This document shows, in pieces, positions 1 through 7,038 of a stretch of DNA of 64,000 bases; positions within the stretch are counted from its first letter, which is position 1; every line of letters begins with the position of its first letter. A program made the position numbers and the translations under genes. The notes under the pieces are model-generated. The model made no database searches and had not been told where the DNA came from. It saw nothing but the letters and a program-made list of their open reading frames with translations. Origin of the DNA: SBAX01 sp964421865 (GTDB lineage Bacteria; Planctomycetota; Phycisphaerae; UBA1845); NCBI GenBank assembly GCA_964421865.1, contig CAYQZH010000001.1:9208-73207 (forward strand), written 5' to 3'.

Positions 1-1419
1 GTAGCTCAGAACGCGCACGCGAATGATATGCTCCATGTCCGTGGCCAGGCCTTCGGCAGACCACGGGCGCGGAACGAATACAACCCCTGGCTCGTCGGCG
101 CTGTCGAACTTGAGATTACGGCCGTCCGGGGCCCGCTTGGCGCAGCCCACGTCGTCGCGGAGATGTTCGTTGATCTTGTCCGGTACGTCGGTGTCCCAAT
201 TGAACTTGGCGAGCTCCTGCCAGGTCATGCCGTTGGCGTCCGCCAGGCTCTTGATGCTCTCGCCGGTTTTGACCTTGTGTTCTACGATCTCGGCGATGAG
301 GGAGGCCCCTCGGCGAGGAAAATAAGCCTCATCGAACTGCGACGCCTCGTCGGGCGTCAATCGGCCCTCTCCCAGCCCCACGAAGTCGAGGGTCGTCCGC
401 AGCCGTAAGTCCTTCAGCTCACAGGCCACCGACCCCATGCCGGGTGTGTCCAGGTCATCCACGTGTACGCGACCTTGGGCGTCGGTTATGTGCCGCTCAA
501 CCGTGCCGTCGGGGAGCGTGACATTCAGTTGCACGCCCGCGATCGGCAGGTCGGTGAAATCATCAACGACTCGCACTGTGAAAGTATGTTTCGGTGTCGT
601 GGCTGCCCGCCGCATCTGAGCGCATTGTGGGCAAACCTCGATGAGCGGCGTTCCGGCGGCGGAGGCGGCCACGAGGGCGGCGGCGGTGGACTGCGCCTGG
701 GCGTTCTGGGCGGCCTCGGCGACGGCTTCGGCCACCGCGGCGGCGTTGTCGGGCGTGGCCGGTCCGCCCCCGTCGTCGCCGATCAACACGGTCTGACATC
801 CCAACGCGATGGGGTCCGAGCCGCCGGCGGCCTCGAAAACTTTGTCACCCTCCCGGCACGCGGGCAGTTTGTTGATGAAAACGCTTTTGCTGCCCTTGGT
901 CACAAAGCCCGGCCCGTGCGGCGGGATCGGCACGGGAATGGGGCAGATGTGCATGTCGGCCATTCCCGCCATCGCGCTCATGGCCGCGCCCATCGCCGCC
1001 GCCGCGGCGGCCCTGATCGCCCGGGGATACGCCGCGTCCGCCGCCGGCTTACCGCCGGGAACCGCCGACGCAGTGGTCCATGTCGCGGTCAGGGCGACGT
1101 TGGCCGTCATTAGCGTCGCCTGGCTTGAAGCGGCAGTCGCAGGCGCCCCCGGCGCACCCTTGGAGGCCGCGGTTCCGGTGTCCTGTGAAAGTGCCGTGAA
1201 CGCTTGTGACAACTTGGCCGGGGTCGCTGCGGGGTCTAAGGAAGCCGAGCCCATCAGGTCCTTCATGGTGTCGGAGGCCGACTCGATCCCCGCGCCCATG
1301 CCCGCCGGAATCGCCCGCCAGGCCGGCATGAAGCCGATCATCACGTCGGGACTCCCCGGCCCGGGATTAAGCGGCGGTCCGTGACTGGTTAAATCAGCTG
1401 TTCGTGCAGCAGGAGGCAT
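1..1419 (-). CDS. PAAR-domain T6SS spike-tip protein with TTR/Ig-like and LysM regions (3' end beyond window)
   Basis: Reading on the minus strand from the ATG at 1417-1419 stays open to base 1, so 473 residues are visible and the C-terminus is missing. A perfect AGGAGG-complement lies directly before the ATG, although spacing to it is zero on this strand, so the ribosome site is not obvious. The N-terminus MPPAARTADLTSHG is a PAAR-type start, and the PAAR core (about residues 155-215) has the usual HICP, G-P-G-F-V-T-K-G-S and P-A-C-R-E-G-D motifs. Residues about 276-330 form a short beta-rich module with a D-A-Q-G-R turn, resembling those in VgrG and the LysM proteins of this locus. Residues about 373-430 (VKTGESIKSLADANGMTWQE) are LysM-like. 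PAAR proteins sharpen the VgrG spike and carry effector domains, so the unseen C-terminus may hold a toxin. The first 40 residues are duplicated at 3687-3860. Confidence 0.88.
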   Translation of the reverse strand, partial: MPPAARTADLTSHGPPLNPGPGSPDVMIGFMPAWRAIPAGMGAGIESASDTMKDLMGSASLDPAATPAKLSQAFTALSQDTGTAASKGAPGAPATAASSQATLMTANVALTATWTTASAVPGGKPAADAAYPRAIRAAAAAAMGAAMSAMAGMADMHICPIPVPIPPHGPGFVTKGSKSVFINKLPACREGDKVFEAAGGSDPIALGCQTVLIGDDGGGPATPDNAAAVAEAVAEAAQNAQAQSTAAALVAASAAGTPLIEVCPQCAQMRRAATTPKHTFTVRVVDDFTDLPIAGVQLNVTLPDGTVERHITDAQGRVHVDDLDTPGMGSVACELKDLRLRTTLDFVGLGEGRLTPDEASQFDEAYFPRRGASLIAEIVEHKVKTGESIKSLADANGMTWQELAKFNWDTDVPDKINEHLRDDVGCAKRAPDGRNLKFDSADEPGVVFVPRPWSAEGLATDMEHIIRVRVLSY

Positions 1420-1514
1420 TCTAATGGCTTCATTTCGGTCCAAGACTCACGGTTTTGCCAACTTTCACCATCCGAGTCATCAGGGAAGCCCAAACGAGGT
1501 AACGTCCGCCTTCC

Positions 1515-2678
1515 TCAAGTCGAGGAGTCCGTCGGCTTCGAGCGGTCGAGCCAAATCCGTTGCCGTTTCCACCCGTCATTCTTGATGGCGTCCTCGGCGG
1601 CGGTCACCCGAATCACAACCCATTTCTGGTGCTTCTTCGTCGGATACGTCCCATTCTTGACATAGTCATTCTTAGTAACGCCCAGCTTCTCCAGGATTTC
1701 CCACATGGTCTTCCACGTGTCTTTTCTTTCCGCGAAACCCCATTCCGTCTGCTTGTCGGAAAGACCGGGACTCTGACACCCCAAAAACCAGCTTGGGTGG
1801 TTGCCGGGGTGAATAAAGATGGAGGTTGTCAGCTTCGCAGAGGCTGGGTTCTTCAGCCGCCATCCGTGAACACCCTTGAGCCACTTGCCGCCGGCCGAGT
1901 CTTCGCCATCGATCGCAGAGGAATCGCCCGCGGCACTGGGTTCTTCCCACTCATAACCAACCCAAATGGCCGGGTAGTTGAGCATATCCTCCTTGTTGGC
2001 CGAATGATTGCCCATTGGTTTCGGGTATCCGGCATAAGTGCCCGGCGGGAGAATGGCCATGCCAGTGGTGAAGCGGTTATCTTTCCATCGCTCCCACACG
2101 CAGACGCTCTTGTAGGCGCCATCTAGGTTTCGTGCCCCGCAAGGATCGAGTGTCAGATCCATCGTACCGCGAATGCCCCATTGATTAGCCGGTGGGCCGT
2201 CTTTGAGCACGGCGGGGGCTTTCCATGCCGCTTTCGGATCGGCGCCTCGCGCGTGCGAGGGCAATGTGCCTGCAATGGGAACCCAGATTGGTCCCGGGCC
2301 GCCATCGGCGTGGCGCTCGGCATTCCCCAGAGCGAGCGTCATGGTGCTGGTGCTCACTTTGATCTTTTGCTTGTTCGACTGGTCGACGTGTACGAAGCGG
2401 TCTCCGGCCTCAAGCCAACCGCCAGGCGCACTGCCGACCGCTTTGGTGAGCTCTTCCTTGGAAAGAGGCTCGGTGGGCGCATTTGTCCAAAAGGGCGTAG
2501 AGACCTTGATCTCATAGAAGCGAGAGAAACGGAACTGCGTCTCGTAGTGGATTCGCAGATCGGCCACTGGCGGCGTGCCCTTGTCCAAGGTGCTCCCTTT
2601 GTCCGAGGCGGCGTGTGAGCGCTCCACGGCCTCGGGTGTCGGCGGGCATTCTGGAATCAGGAACGGCGGCTCGGCCAT
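1515..2678 (-). CDS. Hypothetical T6SS-cargo protein with DUF5675/L,D-transpeptidase-like HPGN...GC motif
   Basis: 387 residues with no signal peptide or membrane segment. Most of the protein is not recognisable. Near residues 290-305 it has SIFIHPGNHPSWFLGCQSPG, which resembles the I-H-x-GN....x-GC motif of DUF5675 proteins, a family found in phage and T6SS neighbourhoods, and recalls the H...GC arrangement of L,D-transpeptidases. That link is by motif only. The gene lies between the PAAR-LysM protein and a LysM/peptidoglycan-binding protein, so it could be a wall-acting effector or a structural accessory. It has high Trp and Lys content in the C-terminal third. No adjacent small ORF that looks like an immunity gene was found. 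Start chosen at the first ATG of the frame; a competing ATG was not supported by a better ribosome site. Confidence 0.72.
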   Translation of the reverse strand: MAEPPFLIPECPPTPEAVERSHAASDKGSTLDKGTPPVADLRIHYETQFRFSRFYEIKVSTPFWTNAPTEPLSKEELTKAVGSAPGGWLEAGDRFVHVDQSNKQKIKVSTSTMTLALGNAERHADGGPGPIWVPIAGTLPSHARGADPKAAWKAPAVLKDGPPANQWGIRGTMDLTLDPCGARNLDGAYKSVCVWERWKDNRFTTGMAILPPGTYAGYPKPMGNHSANKEDMLNYPAIWVGYEWEEPSAAGDSSAIDGEDSAGGKWLKGVHGWRLKNPASAKLTTSIFIHPGNHPSWFLGCQSPGLSDKQTEWGFAERKDTWKTMWEILEKLGVTKNDYVKNGTYPTKKHQKWVVIRVTAAEDAIKNDGWKRQRIWLDRSKPTDSST

Positions 2679-2794
2679 CTTGCATTTCCCATCATTCGGA
2701 GGCTCTGACGAACCGGCAGCGCCAGCGAACAGACCGGCGCTTTTCGGCGGAGAAACGTGGGCCCCGCGCTCCCGCTTGGGGTTCCGTTAGATGC

Positions 2795-3703
2795 TCATTC
2801 ACCAATTGATTCCTCAGGCGCATCCTTCTCTTCATCGCCCGGCGGAAAATCCTGGGCCATCGGGTCCGGCTCGTCCCGATCCGGCTCCTCGGCACCTGCA
2901 GAGGTGCTGCCCCGCATTCCGTCATGCTCATCCTCAAGAGCTTTACGAGTCGCGTCATCGACCTTACCGGAGACCGGCAGCCCCATTTGTCGTTGGAAGG
3001 CTTTCAAGGCGGAGAGCGTTTTCGCCCCGAGAATGCCGTCAACAGGCCCGCAGTTGAAACCCAGGTTGTTCAGGCGCGTCTGTACTCCTTTCAGTTCCGT
3101 GACAGGATCGACCGAGCCGAGCTTCAGATGATACTCGTCGTCGCCAATGTGCAGTATGGCCGATCGGGCGTTGCCGGGGATGGGTTCATTGAGCCTGCCG
3201 CAGACATCCGTGGTCCCGGTTCGCTCCCGGCCGTCTACGATCAGTGTGTATGATTCGTTGGCCCGTGGCTCGCCGCTTTCGGTCAGGCGGAGGCGTAACC
3301 ACGAGGGCTCACCCTTGCGTCGGAAGCGGTGCCGTATTTCGGTCTGGGCGGGCTCCTCCTTCGGCTTGGCCTCCGGAATGGTCACGCGGTCGGCAGCCAG
3401 CAAAACGTTGGGGTTCTTGCGAACCTCCTTAAGCTCCGCGTTGGCGGGGTCGTTCCAGATGGTTTCCCAGAAGTGGCCGGTGTCTTTGGCGATGGAGGAG
3501 ATGCAGTCGCCTTGTTTGACGACGTAGTCGCCCTGGCCGGCGGGACCGATACCTTGATATTGTGGCTCGGTCTCTTGTTGTGCAGGTTGATTGCCGGGGT
3601 CAGCTTGCGCCGGCGATTGCTTCGCGGTTTCGGCCTGGGCGCGCAACTGGGCGGCGCGTTGCTGTCGTAACCCGCGACTAGATTGTTCAAAGCTGCTGGT
3701 CAT
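2795..3703 (-). CDS. LysM and peptidoglycan-binding domain protein (T6SS cargo island, copy 1)
   Basis: 302 residues from the ATG at 3701-3703 (MTSSFEQSSRGLRQQ), chosen because the paralogue at 5814-6617 begins in the same context before the shared LRQQRAAQLRAQAE stretch. Order: Gln/Ala-rich charged N-terminus, LysM (GDYVVKQGDCISSIAKDTG), linker, a beta-rich TTR/Ig-like module of about 50 residues (GEPRANESYTLIVDGRERTG), and a PG_binding_1 domain (LNNLGFNCGPVDGILGAKT, AFQRQMGL), then an acidic tail. LysM and PG_binding_1 bind peptidoglycan, so a role in wall targeting of delivered cargo or in holding the spike is likely; no catalytic domain is seen. There is no signal peptide, as expected for T6SS cargo. 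The LysM-encoding DNA is almost identical to that of copy 2, unlike the rest of the gene. Confidence 0.85.
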   Translation of the reverse strand: MTSSFEQSSRGLRQQRAAQLRAQAETAKQSPAQADPGNQPAQQETEPQYQGIGPAGQGDYVVKQGDCISSIAKDTGHFWETIWNDPANAELKEVRKNPNVLLAADRVTIPEAKPKEEPAQTEIRHRFRRKGEPSWLRLRLTESGEPRANESYTLIVDGRERTGTTDVCGRLNEPIPGNARSAILHIGDDEYHLKLGSVDPVTELKGVQTRLNNLGFNCGPVDGILGAKTLSALKAFQRQMGLPVSGKVDDATRKALEDEHDGMRGSTSAGAEEPDRDEPDPMAQDFPPGDEEKDAPEESIGE

Positions 3704-3860
3704 AAAACACAAACTCAGGGTCACGATTCGTGGCCACATTCGCCGGGAGCGCCCGCCAGGCCGGCATGAAGCCGATCATCACGTCCGGGCTCCCCGGCCC
3801 GGGCGCCAGCGGCGTGGACGCGTGGCTGGTTTGGTCGCTCAGTCGTGCGGCTTCAGGCAT
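3687..3860 (-). pseudogene. Truncated duplicate of the PAAR protein N-terminus
   Basis: A 57-codon frame starting MPEAARLSDQTSHA and continuing G-P-G-S-P-D-V-M-I-G-F-M-P-A-W-R-A. It matches residues 1-37 of the PAAR protein at 1-1419 (MPPAARTADLTSHG then the same G-P-G-S-P-D-V-M-I-G-F-M-P-A-W-R-A). The DNA encoding the end of this block is identical over roughly 35 bases (3750-3785 versus 1312-1347). After that the frame runs into unrelated sequence and stops at 3687, overlapping the first codons of the LysM gene that starts at 3703. The PAAR core is missing, so this is probably a remnant of a duplicated or recombined spike gene. It could still be translated as a short leader peptide. Confidence 0.7.
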
Positions 3861-3894
3861 CGTCTTTCCTTTGATACCTCTTCATGATTCTAGG

Positions 3895-4884
3895 TCATTT
3901 CATCTCGAGTGAGGCGATTCCCGCCTCAAAGGCCATGTGCACAAATCGCCCGTCGCCGGACCAGGCAACATCGCTGACCACCCAGTCATCGGGCAACGAT
4001 TGCTCGTGGAGGCACGTTCCGCGTGAATCAAAGAAGGAGAGAGTCGAACGTTTCCCGGTTCGACGCTCACAGGCGAAACGCTGCAGATGCGGATGCCATG
4101 CGATGGGTTCGCAGGTCTCACCCTCACGCTCCATGGGAGGATCCCAACGGATCGTCTTCTCCTCTGGGACCGCCTGCAACAGCCGCCACCGTTCCGGCAA
4201 TCCGCCTTCCAACTGAACGCCAAGAGGGGATCCTTGCGGATGGACCGTCAACTGGGAAGGGGACAAATCTCCACCGCGCGCCGGAAGGACGACTTCGGTC
4301 TTTTGTCCATTCGTACTGACCCGCCAGAGTCGCTCGGCGTCGAAGTCGAGCGCGAAAAACGATCGCGCCGACGCCGACCACACGACCTGCAAGCGTCCGA
4401 CGGTCGACAGGATTCGATCGGCCACGATCGTGCCCTTTCGGACCTCGACACAGCAAAGATCGAGCACATCGAGATCCGGATCGCCGTCGGCGCGGCTCGT
4501 CCACAACAGCGCGATGTCCCCGTCGTCGACGACCATGCCCTCGACGATCCCGCCCAGCCCGCCCACCGTAATTGGGGACGGCTTCACGCCATCCTCGAGC
4601 AGCAGGGTTCCGGGGCGCTCCTCATCACAGAATGCCAGTGTCTTCTTGACTGGGTTAATGGACCACGCTCCGCTGACCGCCGTGGCAATGCGGCGCGAGC
4701 GGGGGTGATCGCGCAAATCGATGGCCGACCGTTCAACCCGCGCCGCAGCCAATGCCTCCTCTTCCAGCAGGAAGAGGGCGTCGTCGGCCTGGATGACGAG
4801 CACGCGCGACCCCGGCGCGGCACCGATGAGTTCCGGCGGAGGGCTGAGCGATGTCACCTTCAATTGTCCTTCATCGCGCTCCAT
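3895..4884 (-). CDS. Hypothetical beta-propeller-like protein in T6SS cargo island
   Basis: 329 residues, no signal peptide or membrane segment. The sequence alternates short hydrophobic strands with turns of the type found in WD40/Kelch-like propellers (RIATAVSGAWSINPVKK, LQVVWSASARSFFALDF, PIAWHPHLQRFACERR, DVAWSGDGRFVHMAFE). About six or seven such blocks can be counted, which is the size of one propeller. I do not recognise a specific family. It is the gene immediately after the caspase-like protein in the direction of transcription, with only 13 bases between them, so the two are very likely co-translated. A scaffold, chaperone or immunity role toward that protein is possible but is only inferred from the spacing. 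Confidence 0.7.
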   Translation of the reverse strand: MERDEGQLKVTSLSPPPELIGAAPGSRVLVIQADDALFLLEEEALAAARVERSAIDLRDHPRSRRIATAVSGAWSINPVKKTLAFCDEERPGTLLLEDGVKPSPITVGGLGGIVEGMVVDDGDIALLWTSRADGDPDLDVLDLCCVEVRKGTIVADRILSTVGRLQVVWSASARSFFALDFDAERLWRVSTNGQKTEVVLPARGGDLSPSQLTVHPQGSPLGVQLEGGLPERWRLLQAVPEEKTIRWDPPMEREGETCEPIAWHPHLQRFACERRTGKRSTLSFFDSRGTCLHEQSLPDDWVVSDVAWSGDGRFVHMAFEAGIASLEMK

Positions 4885-4897
4885 TCGGTCTCTGCTT

Positions 4898-5764
4898 TCA
4901 AACCACGGGGTCCGCGATCGGGATAGTCTTCAAGGCACCGCCGACGTCAATAAACGTGAGGTTGCCGTCGCGCTGCACGCCAAGGATATCCTTCAGATTC
5001 CTGCTAGGGTGCGGGTTGAGCTTCTTGCACAGTTCGTCCGGCGGAGCGTCCTTGGGCTTGATGAAAAAGTCCTTCTTGCAAACCTTGAGCAACCGTCGCA
5101 TCAAGGGCATCGCATCGGAGGAGTTCTTGTATACCATTCCGATGACCACGGCGTTCGGAAAAAAGGTCGCCAGGGCCTGGCGACACGTGAGGTAGACGAG
5201 GTTATTGCAGGAGACGCAGATGACCCCCCGGCACTCGCTCCGCACTCGGGCGTGGAGCGGATTGTCTTGGGGGCCGGCCGGGAGGATCGGCGTCGCGCGC
5301 GTCGATGTCATATACACTTCCAACGGTAGCTGCCCCTTCAGCGGGTCGCCCGGCGCGGCGTGATCCCACGTTCCCTCATGATACCAGTGGTTGAAGAACC
5401 CGATCTCCTTCTGATCCTTGACGTGCGTACTCGTATCCGAGGTGCTTCCGTCAATGCCGAACTGGCGCCCATGGTGCCCGGACAGATAGTACCAATCCGC
5501 CGTAAGGCTGCTCAACTGCGACTGGAACGTGGGCCATTGATCGATGATCGATTTCTGCGACTTGAACGTGGGCACGTTGGTTTGGCGTCCCCAGATCGGG
5601 GACACGTCCGTGAACCCGTACTTGAGCCACTTCTTCTTGATGAAACCGCTGTCCCTGTTGTCAAGCATCTCGACGATGGCAAACGTCAGTCCACCTTTGT
5701 TGAGCGTATTCACCGCCCTGCGCCCCTTGGCGCTGCGCGCTGCGCTGGCTCGACCCGCGGTCAT
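4898..5764 (-). CDS. Candidate caspase-like (clan CD) T6SS effector, hypothetical
   Basis: 288 residues; the start has GGGAG five bases upstream. Two features recall clan CD peptidases (caspase, CHAT, gingipain): a hydrophobic strand ending in His-Gly, ADWYYLSGHHG at residues 89-99, and a later hydrophobic strand ending in Cys, RGVICVSCNN at residues 179-188. In that fold the His and Cys form the catalytic dyad, here H98 and C186 or C183. The spacing of nearly 90 residues is longer than usual and could hold an insertion. No signal peptide is present. The gene sits between two LysM/peptidoglycan-binding genes in the T6SS cargo island, next to a propeller-like protein. The peptidase assignment is inference from two motifs, so I would not rank it above a candidate. 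Confidence 0.6.
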   Translation of the reverse strand: MTAGRASAARSAKGRRAVNTLNKGGLTFAIVEMLDNRDSGFIKKKWLKYGFTDVSPIWGRQTNVPTFKSQKSIIDQWPTFQSQLSSLTADWYYLSGHHGRQFGIDGSTSDTSTHVKDQKEIGFFNHWYHEGTWDHAAPGDPLKGQLPLEVYMTSTRATPILPAGPQDNPLHARVRSECRGVICVSCNNLVYLTCRQALATFFPNAVVIGMVYKNSSDAMPLMRRLLKVCKKDFFIKPKDAPPDELCKKLNPHPSRNLKDILGVQRDGNLTFIDVGGALKTIPIADPVV

Positions 5765-5813
5765 TGGCGCTCCCCCGGATCACGCGGCTGATCCGTCAAC
5801 ATCGTCGAATCCG

Positions 5814-6617
5814 TCAACACCCGTGCCGCTCCATAAGCTTGGCGCGCGTCGGCGCATCGATGTCGTCCGATCGCTCGAGGCCTTCCATGGCCCGAAAGGC
5901 ATTCAGCGCCTCACGCGTCTGTTCGTCGAGATGCTCCGTCTCCTCGCAGCCGTACCCCAGATTGTTCAGACGCACCTGGACGCCGGACCATGCGTCGATC
6001 GGGTCTACCTGCCCCAGGGCAAGGACATACTCGTCCTGCTCGGGGACAGCACCGACCAGCAACCGACCTCGACGGGCGTTATTGGGGATCACCACTTCGA
6101 TTTTGCCCTCCGCATCGGTGACGCCGTCAAACGTCTGCTGATCGATGGTGAGGGTATACGGCACGTTGGCTCTGGGCTTCCCGTCTTGCTCCATGTGCAA
6201 CACGAGCGACGACGGCTCGCCGCGGCGGACGAACCGATGCCGCATTTCCGTTTCTCCCGGCTCTTCCTTCGTGTTCTTCGCCGGTAGCGTGACGCGATCA
6301 TGCGGTAAAAGAACGTTCGGGTCGTTGCGGATGGTCTTGAGTTCGCTGTTGGCGGGGTCGTTCCAGATGGTTTCCCAAAAGTGGCCGGTGTCTTTGGCGA
6401 TGGAGGAGATGCAGTCGCCTTGTTTGACGACGTAGTCGCCTTGCCCGACGGGGCCGGCGCCTTGGAATTCCTCGGCGGAGGCCGGGGTTTCGGGATTGGG
6501 GTTTGGGGGCGACTCGGAAGTCGCCGACGACTGGCGGGCGGCTTCGGCTTGGGCGCGAAGCTCAGCGGCGCGCTGCTGGCGGAGGCCGTTGCCGGGGTTG
6601 GTGGGGACGGATGGCAT
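5814..6617 (-). CDS. LysM and peptidoglycan-binding domain protein (T6SS cargo island, copy 2)
   Basis: 267 residues from the ATG at 6615-6617 (MPSVPTNPGNGLRQQ); an upstream in-frame ATG at 6636-6638 lacks a better ribosome site. It is a paralogue of the gene at 2795-3703 with the same order: charged Ala/Gln-rich start, LysM (GDYVVKQGDCISSIAKDTG), TTR/Ig-like module (GKPRANVPYTLTIDQQTFDG) and a PG_binding_1-type domain (LNNLGYGCEETEHLDEQT, ALNAFRAMEGL). Outside the LysM the two proteins are clearly diverged. No signal peptide. It is the first gene after vgrG, from which it is separated by a palindromic repeat element. Probable role: peptidoglycan binding by T6SS cargo or spike accessory, by domain content and position. 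Confidence 0.85.
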   Translation of the reverse strand: MPSVPTNPGNGLRQQRAAELRAQAEAARQSSATSESPPNPNPETPASAEEFQGAGPVGQGDYVVKQGDCISSIAKDTGHFWETIWNDPANSELKTIRNDPNVLLPHDRVTLPAKNTKEEPGETEMRHRFVRRGEPSSLVLHMEQDGKPRANVPYTLTIDQQTFDGVTDAEGKIEVVIPNNARRGRLLVGAVPEQDEYVLALGQVDPIDAWSGVQVRLNNLGYGCEETEHLDEQTREALNAFRAMEGLERSDDIDAPTRAKLMERHGC

Positions 6618-7038
6618 TAACCAGGCTCCAAGCGGCACGGATCGCCAACGCTGCGGGGTGGGTTAGTCCGCGGGCTTACGCCCTGACCCTTACCCACATC
6701 TCGCCGTCGGTTCGTCCCGTAGGGACGCATGGTAATAGCCCAGCGTTTCAACGCTGGGAACGCGTCCGCCGAACGTTCTTCAAGTCCCGTAGGGACGGTC
6801 GAACACCGCTCAGTCGTCCCTACGGGACTCTGTGCCTCGGACGCAACTCGGATCCCAGCATTGAAACGCTGGGCTATTCTCGCTTGCCCCGACGGGGCAG
6901 TGGAACCACAACGCCGGAATACCCTTCCTTCCCTCACCGAGCCACTTTGTGGGTAAGGATGAGGGATTGCGCCCGCGGCTCTGATTATCCGCTCCCTACC
7001 GGTCGCGGCTCGGTTAGCGGTCGCGGTACTGATAGGAA
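6618..7038. other. Intergenic stretch between LysM copy 2 and vgrG
   Basis: About 420 bases without a convincing gene. Its centre (6713-6898) is a palindromic repeat element described separately. Reading frames that cross it have Arg/Pro/Gly-rich composition and no recognisable domain, so I do not call them. No clear promoter or T-tailed terminator was seen, and the element may itself influence mRNA stability between vgrG and the downstream cargo genes. Confidence 0.6.
6713..6898. repeat. REP/BIME-like palindromic repeat element
   Basis: A cluster of short perfect or near-perfect hairpins. GTCCC..GGGAC hairpins with a 3-base loop lie at 6713-6727, 6784-6796 and 6816-6828. A 9-bp stem CCCAGCGTT/AACGCTGGG with a 2-base loop lies at 6739-6758, and its inverted copy CCCAGCATT/AACGCTGGG at 6854-6873. 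A GCCCC/GGGGC hairpin is at 6886-6898. The two large hairpins are each flanked by AATA-type bases in opposite orientation, so the whole block is an inverted arrangement like bacterial interspersed mosaic elements. No transposase is nearby. Similar CCCGYAGGG palindromes recur at 50868-50970. Confidence 0.75.

Noticed and set aside
463..1113. Plus-strand open frame over the PAAR gene
   Set aside because: The minus strand encodes clear PAAR and LysM motifs through the same bases.
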